Of a DNA stretch of 64,000 bases, positions 15,378-24,252 are shown one piece after another (position 1 is the first letter of the stretch; each line of letters starts with the position of its first letter). The position numbers and the translations under genes were made by a program. The DNA lies in contig JADYUE010000001.1 in assembly GCA_021531615.1 (NCBI GenBank), forward strand, positions 248,001-312,000, given 5' to 3'. This stretch comes from Fusobacterium varium (lineage in GTDB: Bacteria; Fusobacteriota; Fusobacteriia; Fusobacteriales; Fusobacteriaceae). Under the pieces are notes generated by a model. It was not told where the DNA came from and ran no database searches. It saw only the letters and a list, made by a program, of their open reading frames with translations.

Positions 15378-17582
15378 TTATTTTTCCTCTTCTACTTTTT
15401 CTTTAATATTTTTTTCTTCTTCTATTTTTTCTACTATCTCTTCTTTTTCAGCTTCTATCTTTTCAGACTCAACTTCTTCACTAGTTTCTACTTTTACCTC
15501 TTCACTCTCTTTTGATTTAAAGATATCTTCTCCTCTCATAAGAGCTTCAAAGTCTTCTCTATTTAAAGTTTCTTTCTCTAATAATGCTTTAGCAACTCTA
15601 TCTAAAGAGTCATAGTTTTCTTGTAACATTTTTATAGTTTCAGCATACATTTCAGAGATAATTCCTCTTATCTCATCATCTACCTCTTTACCAGTAGTAT
15701 CACTGTAATATTTTTGTTGGAAAAGATCTCCTTCTTTTGTATTATCTAATAACATAGGTCCAAACTTGCTAGTCATTCCAAATCTTGTTACTAGAGCATG
15801 AGCTATTGCAGTAGCTCTCTCTATATCATTACTTGCTCCTGTTGTTATGTCATTAAATACAATTTGCTCTGCTGCTCTTCCACCAAATAATACTCTTATA
15901 TCATCTAAGAACTCACTTTTGAATTTATAGCTTCTCTCCTCTTCTGGAAGTGCCATTGTAAATCCTCCAGCCATTCCCCTAGGTACAATAGTAATCTTAT
16001 GCACAGGATCTGTATTTGGTAGTAAATAATGCATTAGAGCATGTCCTGCTTCATGGTAAGCAGTTATCAATCTTTCTTTTTCAATTACAACTTTAGATTT
16101 TCTTTCTGGTCCTATACTTACTTTTTCAGATGCTTCTTCTAAGTCAGCCATATTGATCTCATCTCTTCCAGCTCTTGCTGCTAAAATAGCTGCCTCATTT
16201 AACATATTTGCTAAATCTGCCCCTACAAATCCTGGAGTTTTCTTAGCAATTACAGACAAGTCCACATCTTTAGCTAATTTTTTACCTCTAGCATGAACTT
16301 TTAAAATCTCTTCTCTTCCTTTAATATCAGGATTATCAACTACAACTTGTCTATCAAATCTTCCTGGTCTCATTAAAGCTTTATCTAATATTTCAGGTCT
16401 GTTTGTCGCTGCTAAAACAATAATTGTTTCATCAGTACCAAATCCATCCATCTCAACAAGAAGTTGGTTCAAAGTTTGTTCTCTTTCATCATTTCCTCCA
16501 CCTTGACCAGAACCTCTTTTTCTACCTACAGCATCTATCTCATCTATAAATATGATACATGGAGCACTTTTTCTTGCTTTATTAAATAGATCTCTTACTC
16601 TTGAAGCTCCAACTCCAACAAACATCTCTACAAACTCAGATCCAGACATGCTGAAAAATGGTACCTTAGCTTCTCCAGCAACAGCTTTAGCTAATAAAGT
16701 TTTACCTGTTCCTGGTCCTCCTAATAAAAGTACCCCTTTAGGAATTTTAGCTCCTATCTTTTTAAACTTTTCAGGCTCTTTTAAGAAACTTACAACCTCT
16801 TCCAATTCAATTTTAGCCTCTGGAATACCTGCAACATCTGCAAAAGTTACCTTTGAAATCTCTTCTCCATTGTCCTTTGCCTTAGATTTGCCCATATTAA
16901 AGATTTGTGGTCCTCCACCACTACCTTTATTCATTCTATTTAGCATAAATACCCATACACCTATAAGAAGTAACATAGGGAACCAAGATACTAATACATT
17001 TACAAGGAATGGAAGTTCTTGTGGTGGTAATGAAGCTACTTCTGTTCCATAAGTGTTTAGAACTTTTACCATATTAGGATCATCTCCTAATCTATTAGTA
17101 ATCATTCTAGCTTTAAATGTTTTTCCCTCTTCTCCTTCAGAAGTTTGTGCTACTTCACCATATACATACCCCTCTTTTTCATTAACCTTTTTTATCTCTG
17201 AATTTTCAATTTTTTGAATAAATTGGCTATATCCAATTTCATTACTTGCAGTAGTATTTACATCTTTTAAGAATGATGAACTTGACATTGCTATTGTGAT
17301 TATAAATAATAGCATTATAAAGGCTTTAAAATTAAATTTTCCACCTAATTTCTTCATCTTTTTTATATTTCTATTTTTTTCATCATCATCATTAGATTTT
17401 TGGTTTAAACCATCTCTTAATTTAGATTTTAACTCTTCTTTTCTCTTTTTTATCTCATCATTTTCTTTATCTTCTTTTTTCTCTTCAGTGTTGTCTTTTG
17501 CTTTATCTTTTTGTTCTTCAGTAGAGTTATTTTCTTCCTCTATATATAGTACCTTCTCTTCAAATAAATTTTCCTTGCTCAA
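15378..17582 (-). CDS. ftsH: ATP-dependent zinc metalloprotease FtsH with charged N- and C-terminal extensions
   Basis: A 734-residue membrane-anchored AAA+ protease that degrades damaged or short-lived membrane and soluble proteins. Order: a charged extension (1-85, rich in Glu, Lys, Asp and Asn), membrane helix at about 85-104, periplasmic domain, second helix at about 193-215, AAA module with Walker A GGPGTGKT (288-295) and Walker [15 protein letters not shown] region RPGRFDRQ, then the zinc site HEAGH (510-514). About 50 Glu/Lys-rich residues end the protein. Typical FtsH is 610-650 residues, so both extensions are additions. The start is TTG at 17582, overlapping the tilS stop as TTGA, with AAGGAGG just upstream. 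Walker A has Gly where most FtsH have Pro. Confidence 0.95.
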   Translation of the reverse strand: MSKENLFEEKVLYIEEENNSTEEQKDKAKDNTEEKKEDKENDEIKKRKEELKSKLRDGLNQKSNDDDEKNRNIKKMKKLGGKFNFKAFIMLLFIITIAMSSSSFLKDVNTTASNEIGYSQFIQKIENSEIKKVNEKEGYVYGEVAQTSEGEEGKTFKARMITNRLGDDPNMVKVLNTYGTEVASLPPQELPFLVNVLVSWFPMLLLIGVWVFMLNRMNKGSGGGPQIFNMGKSKAKDNGEEISKVTFADVAGIPEAKIELEEVVSFLKEPEKFKKIGAKIPKGVLLLGGPGTGKTLLAKAVAGEAKVPFFSMSGSEFVEMFVGVGASRVRDLFNKARKSAPCIIFIDEIDAVGRKRGSGQGGGNDEREQTLNQLLVEMDGFGTDETIIVLAATNRPEILDKALMRPGRFDRQVVVDNPDIKGREEILKVHARGKKLAKDVDLSVIAKKTPGFVGADLANMLNEAAILAARAGRDEINMADLEEASEKVSIGPERKSKVVIEKERLITAYHEAGHALMHYLLPNTDPVHKITIVPRGMAGGFTMALPEEERSYKFKSEFLDDIRVLFGGRAAEQIVFNDITTGASNDIERATAIAHALVTRFGMTSKFGPMLLDNTKEGDLFQQKYYSDTTGKEVDDEIRGIISEMYAETIKMLQENYDSLDRVAKALLEKETLNREDFEALMRGEDIFKSKESEEVKVETSEEVESEKIEAEKEEIVEKIEEEKNIKEKVEEEK

Positions 17583-18910
17583 CTAATGCTCCTCCTTATA
17601 CTCAATTTAATACAGTTGCCCTTTTGTAAGTTTTTATAATTTTCACTTCCCTTTACTCCAGCAATCCATATTATCTCATTTTTAAATATAACTATTGGTA
17701 TATTTTCTCTCTCTTCCTTAGGAACTTTTTCATTTATAAGTATATCTTTTATTTTTTTATAATTTTTCATTCCCATAGGAACTATTCTATCCCCATCTTT
17801 TTTACTTCTAACAAGTAATTCATCTCCGATTTTTAAATTTGTATAGAAATTATTTTTATTATAAACTATCTTATCACTTTCAATAGCCTCAATTATATAA
17901 TCTCCAAATTTAATCTGACCAGGGATCTTTAAAACTTTTTCTTCAATACCTTCAAATCTTTCTCTATTTTCAATTATACTGAGATAGTTATAATCCTTTC
18001 TCAATATATAATTTCCATTTAGAGAAATATCTTTGCTCCCTCCTTTATTTAAAATCTCTTCTATTCCAGATATTTTTTTTCTAGTTACCTCTATATCATA
18101 ACTATATAAATATTGTAATAATACCTTTCTTAGAAGATATCTGTCTAACTTTTGCAATTTTTCTATAGATAATTTTCCATTTACAAGATAATCCTCTAAA
18201 TTTATATTTAAAGCTCTATTTACCTCTCTTATCTCTTCAATCAGAGCATACAATCTATCTTTAAATTTAGGATTATATCTTTTTTCTATAAATGGTATTA
18301 AATCTAATCTAATACTATTTCTTGTAAACTCATTTTCAAAATTTGTTTTATCTATTCTATACTCTATTCCATTAGAATCTAAATAGTTTACAATATCTTT
18401 TTTATAGATTTCAGAAATTGGACGAATATATCTGTCACGTTTAGAAACTATACCTTCTAACCCTTCTAACCCTGCACCACGAACCAATCTAAACATAAAT
18501 GTTTCTAATTGATCATCTTTATTGTGTGCAAGAGCTATCTTATTAGCTTTCTCTTGAATAAAAATCTCATTAAAAAGATTATATCTAGCTTCTCTACCTG
18601 CTTCTTCTAAAGTCAATCCCTCTTTTTTACCTAATGTAGTTATATCTATTTTTCTGCTAAAAACTTTTAATCCTTTTTTCTTTCCATATTCTAAAGAGAA
18701 TCTCTCATCTCCATCAGAGGCTTCTCCCCTTAAAAGATGATTTATATGAACTAAAATTATTTCAAACTCAATCTCTTCTTTTAATTTCAATAACATCTCT
18801 GTTAAAAAAACTGAGTCTGGACCACCAGAAAAACCTACAACTATTCTATCATTTTTTTCAATAAGATTTTCCCTTAAATTCTTCCTTTGAATCCCTTTAT
18901 ATAGCTCCAT
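17579..18910 (-). CDS. tilS: tRNA(Ile)-lysidine synthase
   Basis: A 443-residue enzyme that attaches lysine to C34 of the AUA-reading isoleucine tRNA, using ATP. The PP-loop SGGPDS is at 28-33, followed by HINHLLRGEASDGDE near 55-69 and the AHNKDDQLETFMFRLVRG block at about 127-144. The C-terminal substrate domain (from about 345) has KIGDELLVRSKKDGDRIVPMG. Length fits the long form. tilS directly before ftsH is the same pairing as in Firmicutes, and here the genes overlap by four bases. Confidence 0.93.
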   Translation of the reverse strand: MELYKGIQRKNLRENLIEKNDRIVVGFSGGPDSVFLTEMLLKLKEEIEFEIILVHINHLLRGEASDGDERFSLEYGKKKGLKVFSRKIDITTLGKKEGLTLEEAGREARYNLFNEIFIQEKANKIALAHNKDDQLETFMFRLVRGAGLEGLEGIVSKRDRYIRPISEIYKKDIVNYLDSNGIEYRIDKTNFENEFTRNSIRLDLIPFIEKRYNPKFKDRLYALIEEIREVNRALNINLEDYLVNGKLSIEKLQKLDRYLLRKVLLQYLYSYDIEVTRKKISGIEEILNKGGSKDISLNGNYILRKDYNYLSIIENRERFEGIEEKVLKIPGQIKFGDYIIEAIESDKIVYNKNNFYTNLKIGDELLVRSKKDGDRIVPMGMKNYKKIKDILINEKVPKEERENIPIVIFKNEIIWIAGVKGSENYKNLQKGNCIKLSIRRSIS

Positions 18911-18966
18911 AAAATCTCCAATCCATTTCCTTAAAATTATAACATACTTCCCTACTTTTTTTCAAA

Positions 18967-20622
18967 CTATTTAAAAATAATCTCATGTTTCTTTGTCTTA
19001 TAATTAAAGAAAATATTTATATTCTCTCTTTTATTTGTAAAGATATTATATTTAAACTCTTCTAATTCACTATTTTTATGTCCCTCTCTAACACTTTTAA
19101 ATTCACTATCTTTTATCAATTGATTGTGTAATTCACTATTTTTATTGCTTTTTAACCATTCTGGATATGATCCTGGCTTTCCTAAAGCTAGATAATCATA
19201 TTTTAAAAATTCAACAAATATATCTAAATCTTTCAAATTATTTTCCACATAAAAATCATATAAAATATTAAAAAGTGCTACCTCTTTGTGACTAATTTTT
19301 AAATACTCTTTCTTATCATAGTAATCTGCTATTTTCTCAAAAAAAGTAAAAGCACTATCAAAATTATTCTTTATAACAAAATCACAAGTGTAACTAAATT
19401 TTTCAGAGTTATAATAGTAATCTAACATCTTTTCCAGATTTTTTAGTTTTACTAATTCACCAAAACTTATAAACTTATTTGAAAAAACCTCATATGGTGG
19501 TTTAGAATAATATTTATATTGATACTTTTCAACCTCATCATACATCTGAGTTCCCTTTAACAGTTTTAAAAATCCAAGTTGAATCATCTCAGGTTTTAAA
19601 TTATATACATAGTTAAAAGAATCTTTAAAAATATCGTATGTCTCATATGGCAATCCTGCTATTAGATCTAAGTGCAAGTGAATGTTTCTACTGATTCTTC
19701 TTACATTGTGAGCTAGTTTATCAAGAATATTATTTCTTTTAATAGCCACCATTGTTTCAGGATTTATACTTTGAACTCCTATTTCAAATTGAAAATATCC
19801 CTTTGGCACTTTTTCTAAAAAGTCTAAAGTTTCATCATCAAAAATATTAGCATTTATCTCAAAATGGAAAGTTATCCCCTCTCTATAATTTTCAAGAAGA
19901 AATTTCCAAATTTCCATATATCTCTCTTTTTTTAAGTTAAAAGTTCTATCTACAAATTTTAAAAGTTTAATTGGAGAGTCTAAAAATCTTTTCAGATCCT
20001 TTTTCACTCTATCTAAACTATAATATCTCACTGTTTTATCTATTGAAGACAGACAATATGAACAACTAAAAGGACACCCTCTTGAACTTTCATAATAGAA
20101 AATCTTTGTTCTATCCTCTAACTCCCAATCCTCATATGGAAATGGAACTATATCTAAATTCTCTATTATAGGTTCAATTCCATTAAAAATTATCTCTCCA
20201 TTCTCTCTATAAACAACTCCAAGTGCTTTCTTATCTTTTTTAGTTAAAAAGTTTAAAATAACTTTTTCCCCTTCTCCCAATAATAGAGCATCTACCTCTG
20301 GCATATTTGCCATAAATTTTTCCCATTTATACGATACCTCAGGACCACCTAAAATAATTTCAACATTAGGTAGTACTTTTTTTAACTCTCTTACTATTTC
20401 AACAACATACTCTTTATTCCAAATATATGTTGAAAAGATAATTTTATCAGGATTTAATTCATAAATATCCTTAATAATATTAAACACTTGATTATTTATA
20501 TTTGTTTCATAAATCTCTATTTTCAGATCACTATTTGCCTCTACATATTTTTTTAGATATCTAACTGCTAAATTTAGATGTACATACTGGCTATTTATTC
20601 CAGCCAAAACTATTTTACTCAC
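18967..20622 (-). CDS. B12-binding-domain radical SAM protein with C-terminal DUF4080
   Basis: A 551-residue enzyme. Residues 1-140 form a cobalamin-binding-type Rossmann domain (ILGGPEVSY, LLGEGEKVILNFL); residues 170-360 form the radical SAM barrel with the cluster motif CPFSCSYC near 187-194; the remainder is the DUF4080 type. Such proteins often act on tRNA or make methyl or thio changes, but this subfamily has no assigned substrate. The start is GTG, overlapping the mltG stop as TAGTG, with AAGGAG placed correctly; the two genes are coupled. Confidence 0.88.
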   Translation of the reverse strand: MSKIVLAGINSQYVHLNLAVRYLKKYVEANSDLKIEIYETNINNQVFNIIKDIYELNPDKIIFSTYIWNKEYVVEIVRELKKVLPNVEIILGGPEVSYKWEKFMANMPEVDALLLGEGEKVILNFLTKKDKKALGVVYRENGEIIFNGIEPIIENLDIVPFPYEDWELEDRTKIFYYESSRGCPFSCSYCLSSIDKTVRYYSLDRVKKDLKRFLDSPIKLLKFVDRTFNLKKERYMEIWKFLLENYREGITFHFEINANIFDDETLDFLEKVPKGYFQFEIGVQSINPETMVAIKRNNILDKLAHNVRRISRNIHLHLDLIAGLPYETYDIFKDSFNYVYNLKPEMIQLGFLKLLKGTQMYDEVEKYQYKYYSKPPYEVFSNKFISFGELVKLKNLEKMLDYYYNSEKFSYTCDFVIKNNFDSAFTFFEKIADYYDKKEYLKISHKEVALFNILYDFYVENNLKDLDIFVEFLKYDYLALGKPGSYPEWLKSNKNSELHNQLIKDSEFKSVREGHKNSELEEFKYNIFTNKRENINIFFNYKTKKHEIIFK

Positions 20623-21575
20623 TATTTGTTCTCCTTATTCTTTCTTTGAAATTCTAAATGTTCTCTATATGTTTTACTGAAAAAGTGTCCCCCATCTCCC
20701 TTAGCTACAAAGAATAGATAATCTGTTTTTGCTGGGTTATAAGCTGCTTCAACAGATACTACACTTGGATTTGATATTGGAGCTGGTGGAAGTCCCTTAT
20801 ATTTATATGTATTATATGGAGAATCTATCTCTAAATCCTTATAATACATTCTTTTCTTCTTATAATTATATACAAAATTAACTGTTGCATCAGAGGCTAA
20901 TTTCATTCCCTTATCCATTCTATTATAAAAAACAGATGCCATTAAAGGTTTTTCCTCATCTAACTTTGCCTCTCTCTCTAATATTGATGCCATTATCAAT
21001 TTTTGATAAAATTCCTCTTTATTTGGATAGTTTTCAGGTGGAAATTTTTTCAAAAACTCTCTCAATAAAGTTCTTAAAATTAATCTCTCATCATAATTTT
21101 CTGGAATATAATAAGTTTCTGGGTATAGATACCCCTCAAAATTTCCATTAGGTGTAGGATATGGAAATTCTATCTCATTAAATGTCTTATAAAACTTATC
21201 CTTGTCTATCTTACCCATCTTCTCTAAAAGCTCAGCTATCTCAGCTACACTGTATCCTTCAGGTATTGTCAATCTAAATACCTTATCCTTTCCCTCTTCA
21301 AGAACATCAATAAGCTCTTTCATATTTAAATTACCTTTTAACTCATAGTAACCAGCTTTTATTCCTTTGCCTTCATTTCTATATTTTAAATACCCTTTAA
21401 ATATTATATTTTTAGAAATTGGTAAAACTGATAAAGATTTTTTTAAAGGAACATCACTTTTTATCTCTATTACTTTAGCATATTTTTCAGGCTTATTTAT
21501 CTCATGATAAATATACCCTACTCCTCCACCAATAATTATCATTACTACTATAAGTAAATATATTAATTTTTTCAT
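20622..21575 (-). CDS. mltG: Endolytic murein transglycosylase MltG
   Basis: A 317-residue inner-membrane lytic transglycosylase that cuts nascent glycan strands. One N-terminal helix (4-22) anchors it; the YceG domain follows with RLTIPEGYSVAEIAELL, NFEGYLYPETYYIP at about 142-155, ASILEREAKLDEEKPLMASVF carrying the catalytic Glu, and LASDATVNFVY. The end has PAKTDYLFFVAKGDGGHFFSKT. Domain order and length match the family. It is the first gene of the set mltG, radical SAM, tilS, ftsH, driven by the promoter at 21603-21630. Confidence 0.94.
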   Translation of the reverse strand: MKKLIYLLIVVMIIIGGGVGYIYHEINKPEKYAKVIEIKSDVPLKKSLSVLPISKNIIFKGYLKYRNEGKGIKAGYYELKGNLNMKELIDVLEEGKDKVFRLTIPEGYSVAEIAELLEKMGKIDKDKFYKTFNEIEFPYPTPNGNFEGYLYPETYYIPENYDERLILRTLLREFLKKFPPENYPNKEEFYQKLIMASILEREAKLDEEKPLMASVFYNRMDKGMKLASDATVNFVYNYKKKRMYYKDLEIDSPYNTYKYKGLPPAPISNPSVVSVEAAYNPAKTDYLFFVAKGDGGHFFSKTYREHLEFQRKNKENK

Positions 21576-21602
21576 AACTTTCTCCTCTAGAACTTTCTTT
21601 AT

Positions 21603-21630
21603 ATTATAGCATAATCTTACTCTCTAGCAA
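21603..21630 (-). promoter_or_regulatory. mltG operon promoter
   Basis: TTGCTA (21630-21625) and TGCTATAAT (extended -10, TATAAT at 21608-21603) on the minus strand, with a 16-base spacer. Confidence 0.7.
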
Positions 21631-21702
21631 GAAAAAAGAAATACCTTAAAAATTATATTCCTTATATCAAATTTTTTCAAGTTTTTAATAAATTTTTAGA
21701 CA

Positions 21703-21732
21703 AACAAAAAAGCTGCAGATTAACTGCAGCTT
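21703..21732 (-). terminator. Terminator after hpf
   Basis: AAGCTGCAG (21710-21718) pairs with CTGCAGCTT (21724-21732); on the minus strand TTTTT follows. Confidence 0.88.
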
Positions 21733-21750
21733 TAATATTATTCTAAGCTA

Positions 21751-22299
21751 TTATTTTGATGCTGGTTCTATATGACCATAATCTCCATCTTTTCTCTTAT
21801 AAACTATATTCATTTCACCAGTTTCACAGTTAGTAAATGGATAGAATGTTCTATTTAACATTTCAAGTTGAAGAATAGCTTCTTCTATATCCATAGGTTT
21901 TGCTGGTAATAAAACCTTAACTATGTTAACTGCTGCTTCTTTTTCAACTGTGTTAGTTTCAGGATTATATTTTATTTTTCTAACTCCAGTTGCTTGTCCA
22001 TAGTTTGCGTTTCTTTTTTCTTTATGTTTCTTTAATTGTCCCTCTATAATATCAGAAACTTGATCTATAGCTGCGTATAAATCTACATCTGAGCAAGTTG
22101 CTTTTAGTGTACTTCCACTTAGATATGCTAATACTTCAGCTGTATGATTGCTTCCTGTTTTTGTTTTAACTGCTGATAAGCTAACATCTAATTCTATAAT
22201 ACTGTCGTGATACTTTTCAACCCTCCCTAGTTTGCTTTCTGCATACTTTCTAATTGCATCAGTTACAACTAATTGTTTTCCATGGATAGACATTTTCAT
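21751..22299 (-). CDS. hpf: Long-form ribosome hibernation promoting factor
   Basis: A 182-residue protein of the long HPF type. The N-terminal S30AE domain begins MKMSIHGKQLVVTDAIRKYAESK and binds the decoding region of idle 30S subunits; after a linker, the C-terminal dimerisation domain has KPMDIEEAILQLEMLNRTFYPF and NIVYKRKDGDYGHIEP, which joins two ribosomes into 100S particles. The start at 22299 was chosen over an upstream in-frame ATG (22332) because AAGGAAGT stands nine bases before it and the S30AE fold starts there. It is flanked by its own -10 and terminator. Confidence 0.93.
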   Translation of the reverse strand: MKMSIHGKQLVVTDAIRKYAESKLGRVEKYHDSIIELDVSLSAVKTKTGSNHTAEVLAYLSGSTLKATCSDVDLYAAIDQVSDIIEGQLKKHKEKRNANYGQATGVRKIKYNPETNTVEKEAAVNIVKVLLPAKPMDIEEAILQLEMLNRTFYPFTNCETGEMNIVYKRKDGDYGHIEPASK

Positions 22300-22346
22300 A
22301 ATACCACTTCCTTTTTGTTCTGCAAGTTCCATTTGCTTTGTACTAT

Positions 22347-22352
22347 ATTATA
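22347..22352 (-). promoter_or_regulatory. hpf promoter, -10 element
   Basis: TATAAT on the minus strand about 48 bases upstream of the chosen hpf start. No clear -35. Confidence 0.45.
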
Positions 22353-22397
22353 CAAGAAACTTATCAAATTTCCTTTTTTATTTTTAAAAAAATTTTT

Positions 22398-23084
22398 TTA
22401 TTCTTCAGTTTCTAGAACACCTTTTTTCAAATATAGTTTTTTATTTGATATTTGAGCTAGATCTTTAGAGTGAGTTACAACAATTATTGTTTGCTTTCTA
22501 TTTTTATTTATTTCTTTTAAAATATTAAAGATTGTTTCACTTGTTTCTTCATCTAAGTTTCCAGTAGGTTCATCAGCTAATAAAATTTTAGGTGAGTTTA
22601 TCAAAGCTCTAGCTATGGCTACCCTTTGTTTTTCTCCTCCTGATAATTGTGATGGTTTATGGTGTACTCTTTCTTCTAGTCCCACAGATTTTAAAAGTTC
22701 CATGGCTCTTTTTTCTATCTCTGATTTATTAGAAAAATCATCTATAAGAGCTGGTAACATAACATTTTCTAAAGCTGTAAACTCTGGAAGAAGATAATGA
22801 AATTGAAATACAAATCCTAACATTCTATTTTTCAATCTATCTTTCTCTACATCTGAAAGAACATCTACTTCCTTTCCATCTATAAATATTTTTCCACCAT
22901 CTATCTTATCTAAAAGACCAATTACATTTAAAAGAGTAGATTTTCCAGAACCTGATCTACCTAAAATAGAGATAAACTCTCCCTCTTCTACTGATAGATT
23001 TAGATTTCTAATTATATGTAGCTTGTCTACACTTCCACTATAATATTTTTCAATATTCTCCAATCTTAATATCTCATTACTCAT
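22398..23084 (-). CDS. lolD: Lipoprotein-release ABC ATPase LolD
   Basis: A 228-residue ABC ATPase that powers extraction of lipoproteins from the inner membrane toward the outer membrane. Walker [10 protein letters not shown] at about 42-50, signature [15 protein letters not shown] near 141-155, Walker [34 protein letters not shown] is the LolD/MacB-type Q-loop region. The gene overlaps the permease gene by eight bases, which marks the pair as one complex. It is the last gene of the recQ to lolD run. Confidence 0.9.
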   Translation of the reverse strand: MSNEILRLENIEKYYSGSVDKLHIIRNLNLSVEEGEFISILGRSGSGKSTLLNVIGLLDKIDGGKIFIDGKEVDVLSDVEKDRLKNRMLGFVFQFHYLLPEFTALENVMLPALIDDFSNKSEIEKRAMELLKSVGLEERVHHKPSQLSGGEKQRVAIARALINSPKILLADEPTGNLDEETSETIFNILKEINKNRKQTIIVVTHSKDLAQISNKKLYLKKGVLETEE

Positions 23085-24240
23085 GTCTTAATGCCTCCAC
23101 TGTCTCTAATTTTGCTGCTCTATATGCTGGGAATACACTTGATACAAATATAATTCCAAGATTTGCTCCTATTATTATCAATATCTCTTTAAATGAAATT
23201 TCTACTGGTATCTTTGTCAAATAATAGATTGATGTTACAAATGCAAGAGTATAATTTTTTATATACCATAACATTCCTAATGCTATCAGAGTTCCAATAA
23301 CTATTCCTGCTACTCCTAAAATCATACCCTGTATCAAAAATATCTTCATGATACTCTTTCTAGAAAATCCCATTGATCTCATTATACCAATATCTTTTAT
23401 CTTCTCTCTAACTAACATATTCAAAGTTACCCATACAACAAACCCTGCTATAATAACAATAAGAGAAAAAACCATAATCATAACTGTTTTTTCAAGAGAA
23501 AGAGCTGACAGAAGATTTCTATTTAGCTCTCCCCATGTTCTTGAAAAAGCCCCTAACTTAGTCATTATCTCATTTGCTACCTCTGGTGCTTTATATGGAT
23601 CATTTAAAACTACATCAATTTTATTAACTGTATCTCCACTATACATCATATATTGAGCTGCTTTTAAAGGCATTATAATCATATTAATGTCATAGTCATA
23701 ATATCCACTTTGAAATATTCCATCTATTTTAAATTTTATCTCTCTATTTTCAGATGAAATAATTGTTACTTCATCTCCTATACTAGCTCCTATATTTTTA
23801 GCTAACTCTTTTCCTATCAATAAACCATTTATTTTATTAGGGTTTATACTTCCCTCATATAATTTTTTATCAAGATCCATAGCTTTTCTAGCACTTTCCA
23901 GATCAAATCCCTCTATTCTAACTCCAGCTATATATCCCCCATAGACACCATTATATTTAAAAATACCCTGTGTCTCTATACTTGGTACTGCTCCTTTAAC
24001 ATTATTCAACTTTTCTATCTCACTTTTTAACTCTTTGTAATCTGACATATTCTCTCCATTTGAAACTAACACATGACTAGTCATTGAAAGAATACTATCA
24101 ATCATATTTTTATCAAGTCCATTAGCTATACCTATTGATACAACTAAAACTATAATTCCTATTGCTATTCCTAACATTGAAATTAAACTTTGTCTCTTTC
24201 TTTCAAAAATATGTTTTTTTGCTATAAAAAATTCTACCAT
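23077..24240 (-). CDS. Lipoprotein-release permease, LolC/LolE family
   Basis: A 387-residue inner-membrane permease that works with LolD. One helix near 22-42, a periplasmic MacB_PCD-type domain at about 45-240 and three C-terminal FtsX-type helices from about 255 give the LolC/E layout; the segments [21 protein letters not shown] and [22 protein letters not shown] are diagnostic. Only one permease gene is present, so the complex is probably a homodimer (LolF-like) rather than a LolC-LolE pair, as in other bacteria with a single gene. It lies 12 bases after pbpC. Confidence 0.88.
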   Translation of the reverse strand: MVEFFIAKKHIFERKRQSLISMLGIAIGIIVLVVSIGIANGLDKNMIDSILSMTSHVLVSNGENMSDYKELKSEIEKLNNVKGAVPSIETQGIFKYNGVYGGYIAGVRIEGFDLESARKAMDLDKKLYEGSINPNKINGLLIGKELAKNIGASIGDEVTIISSENREIKFKIDGIFQSGYYDYDINMIIMPLKAAQYMMYSGDTVNKIDVVLNDPYKAPEVANEIMTKLGAFSRTWGELNRNLLSALSLEKTVMIMVFSLIVIIAGFVVWVTLNMLVREKIKDIGIMRSMGFSRKSIMKIFLIQGMILGVAGIVIGTLIALGMLWYIKNYTLAFVTSIYYLTKIPVEISFKEILIIIGANLGIIFVSSVFPAYRAAKLETVEALRHE

Positions 24241-24252
24241 TTTCTGTCCTCT

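Noticed and set aside
16552-17052. A 166-codon plus-strand ORF opposite ftsH
   Set aside because: Antisense of the conserved AAA and periplasmic regions; no ribosome site, composition explained by the ftsH codons.
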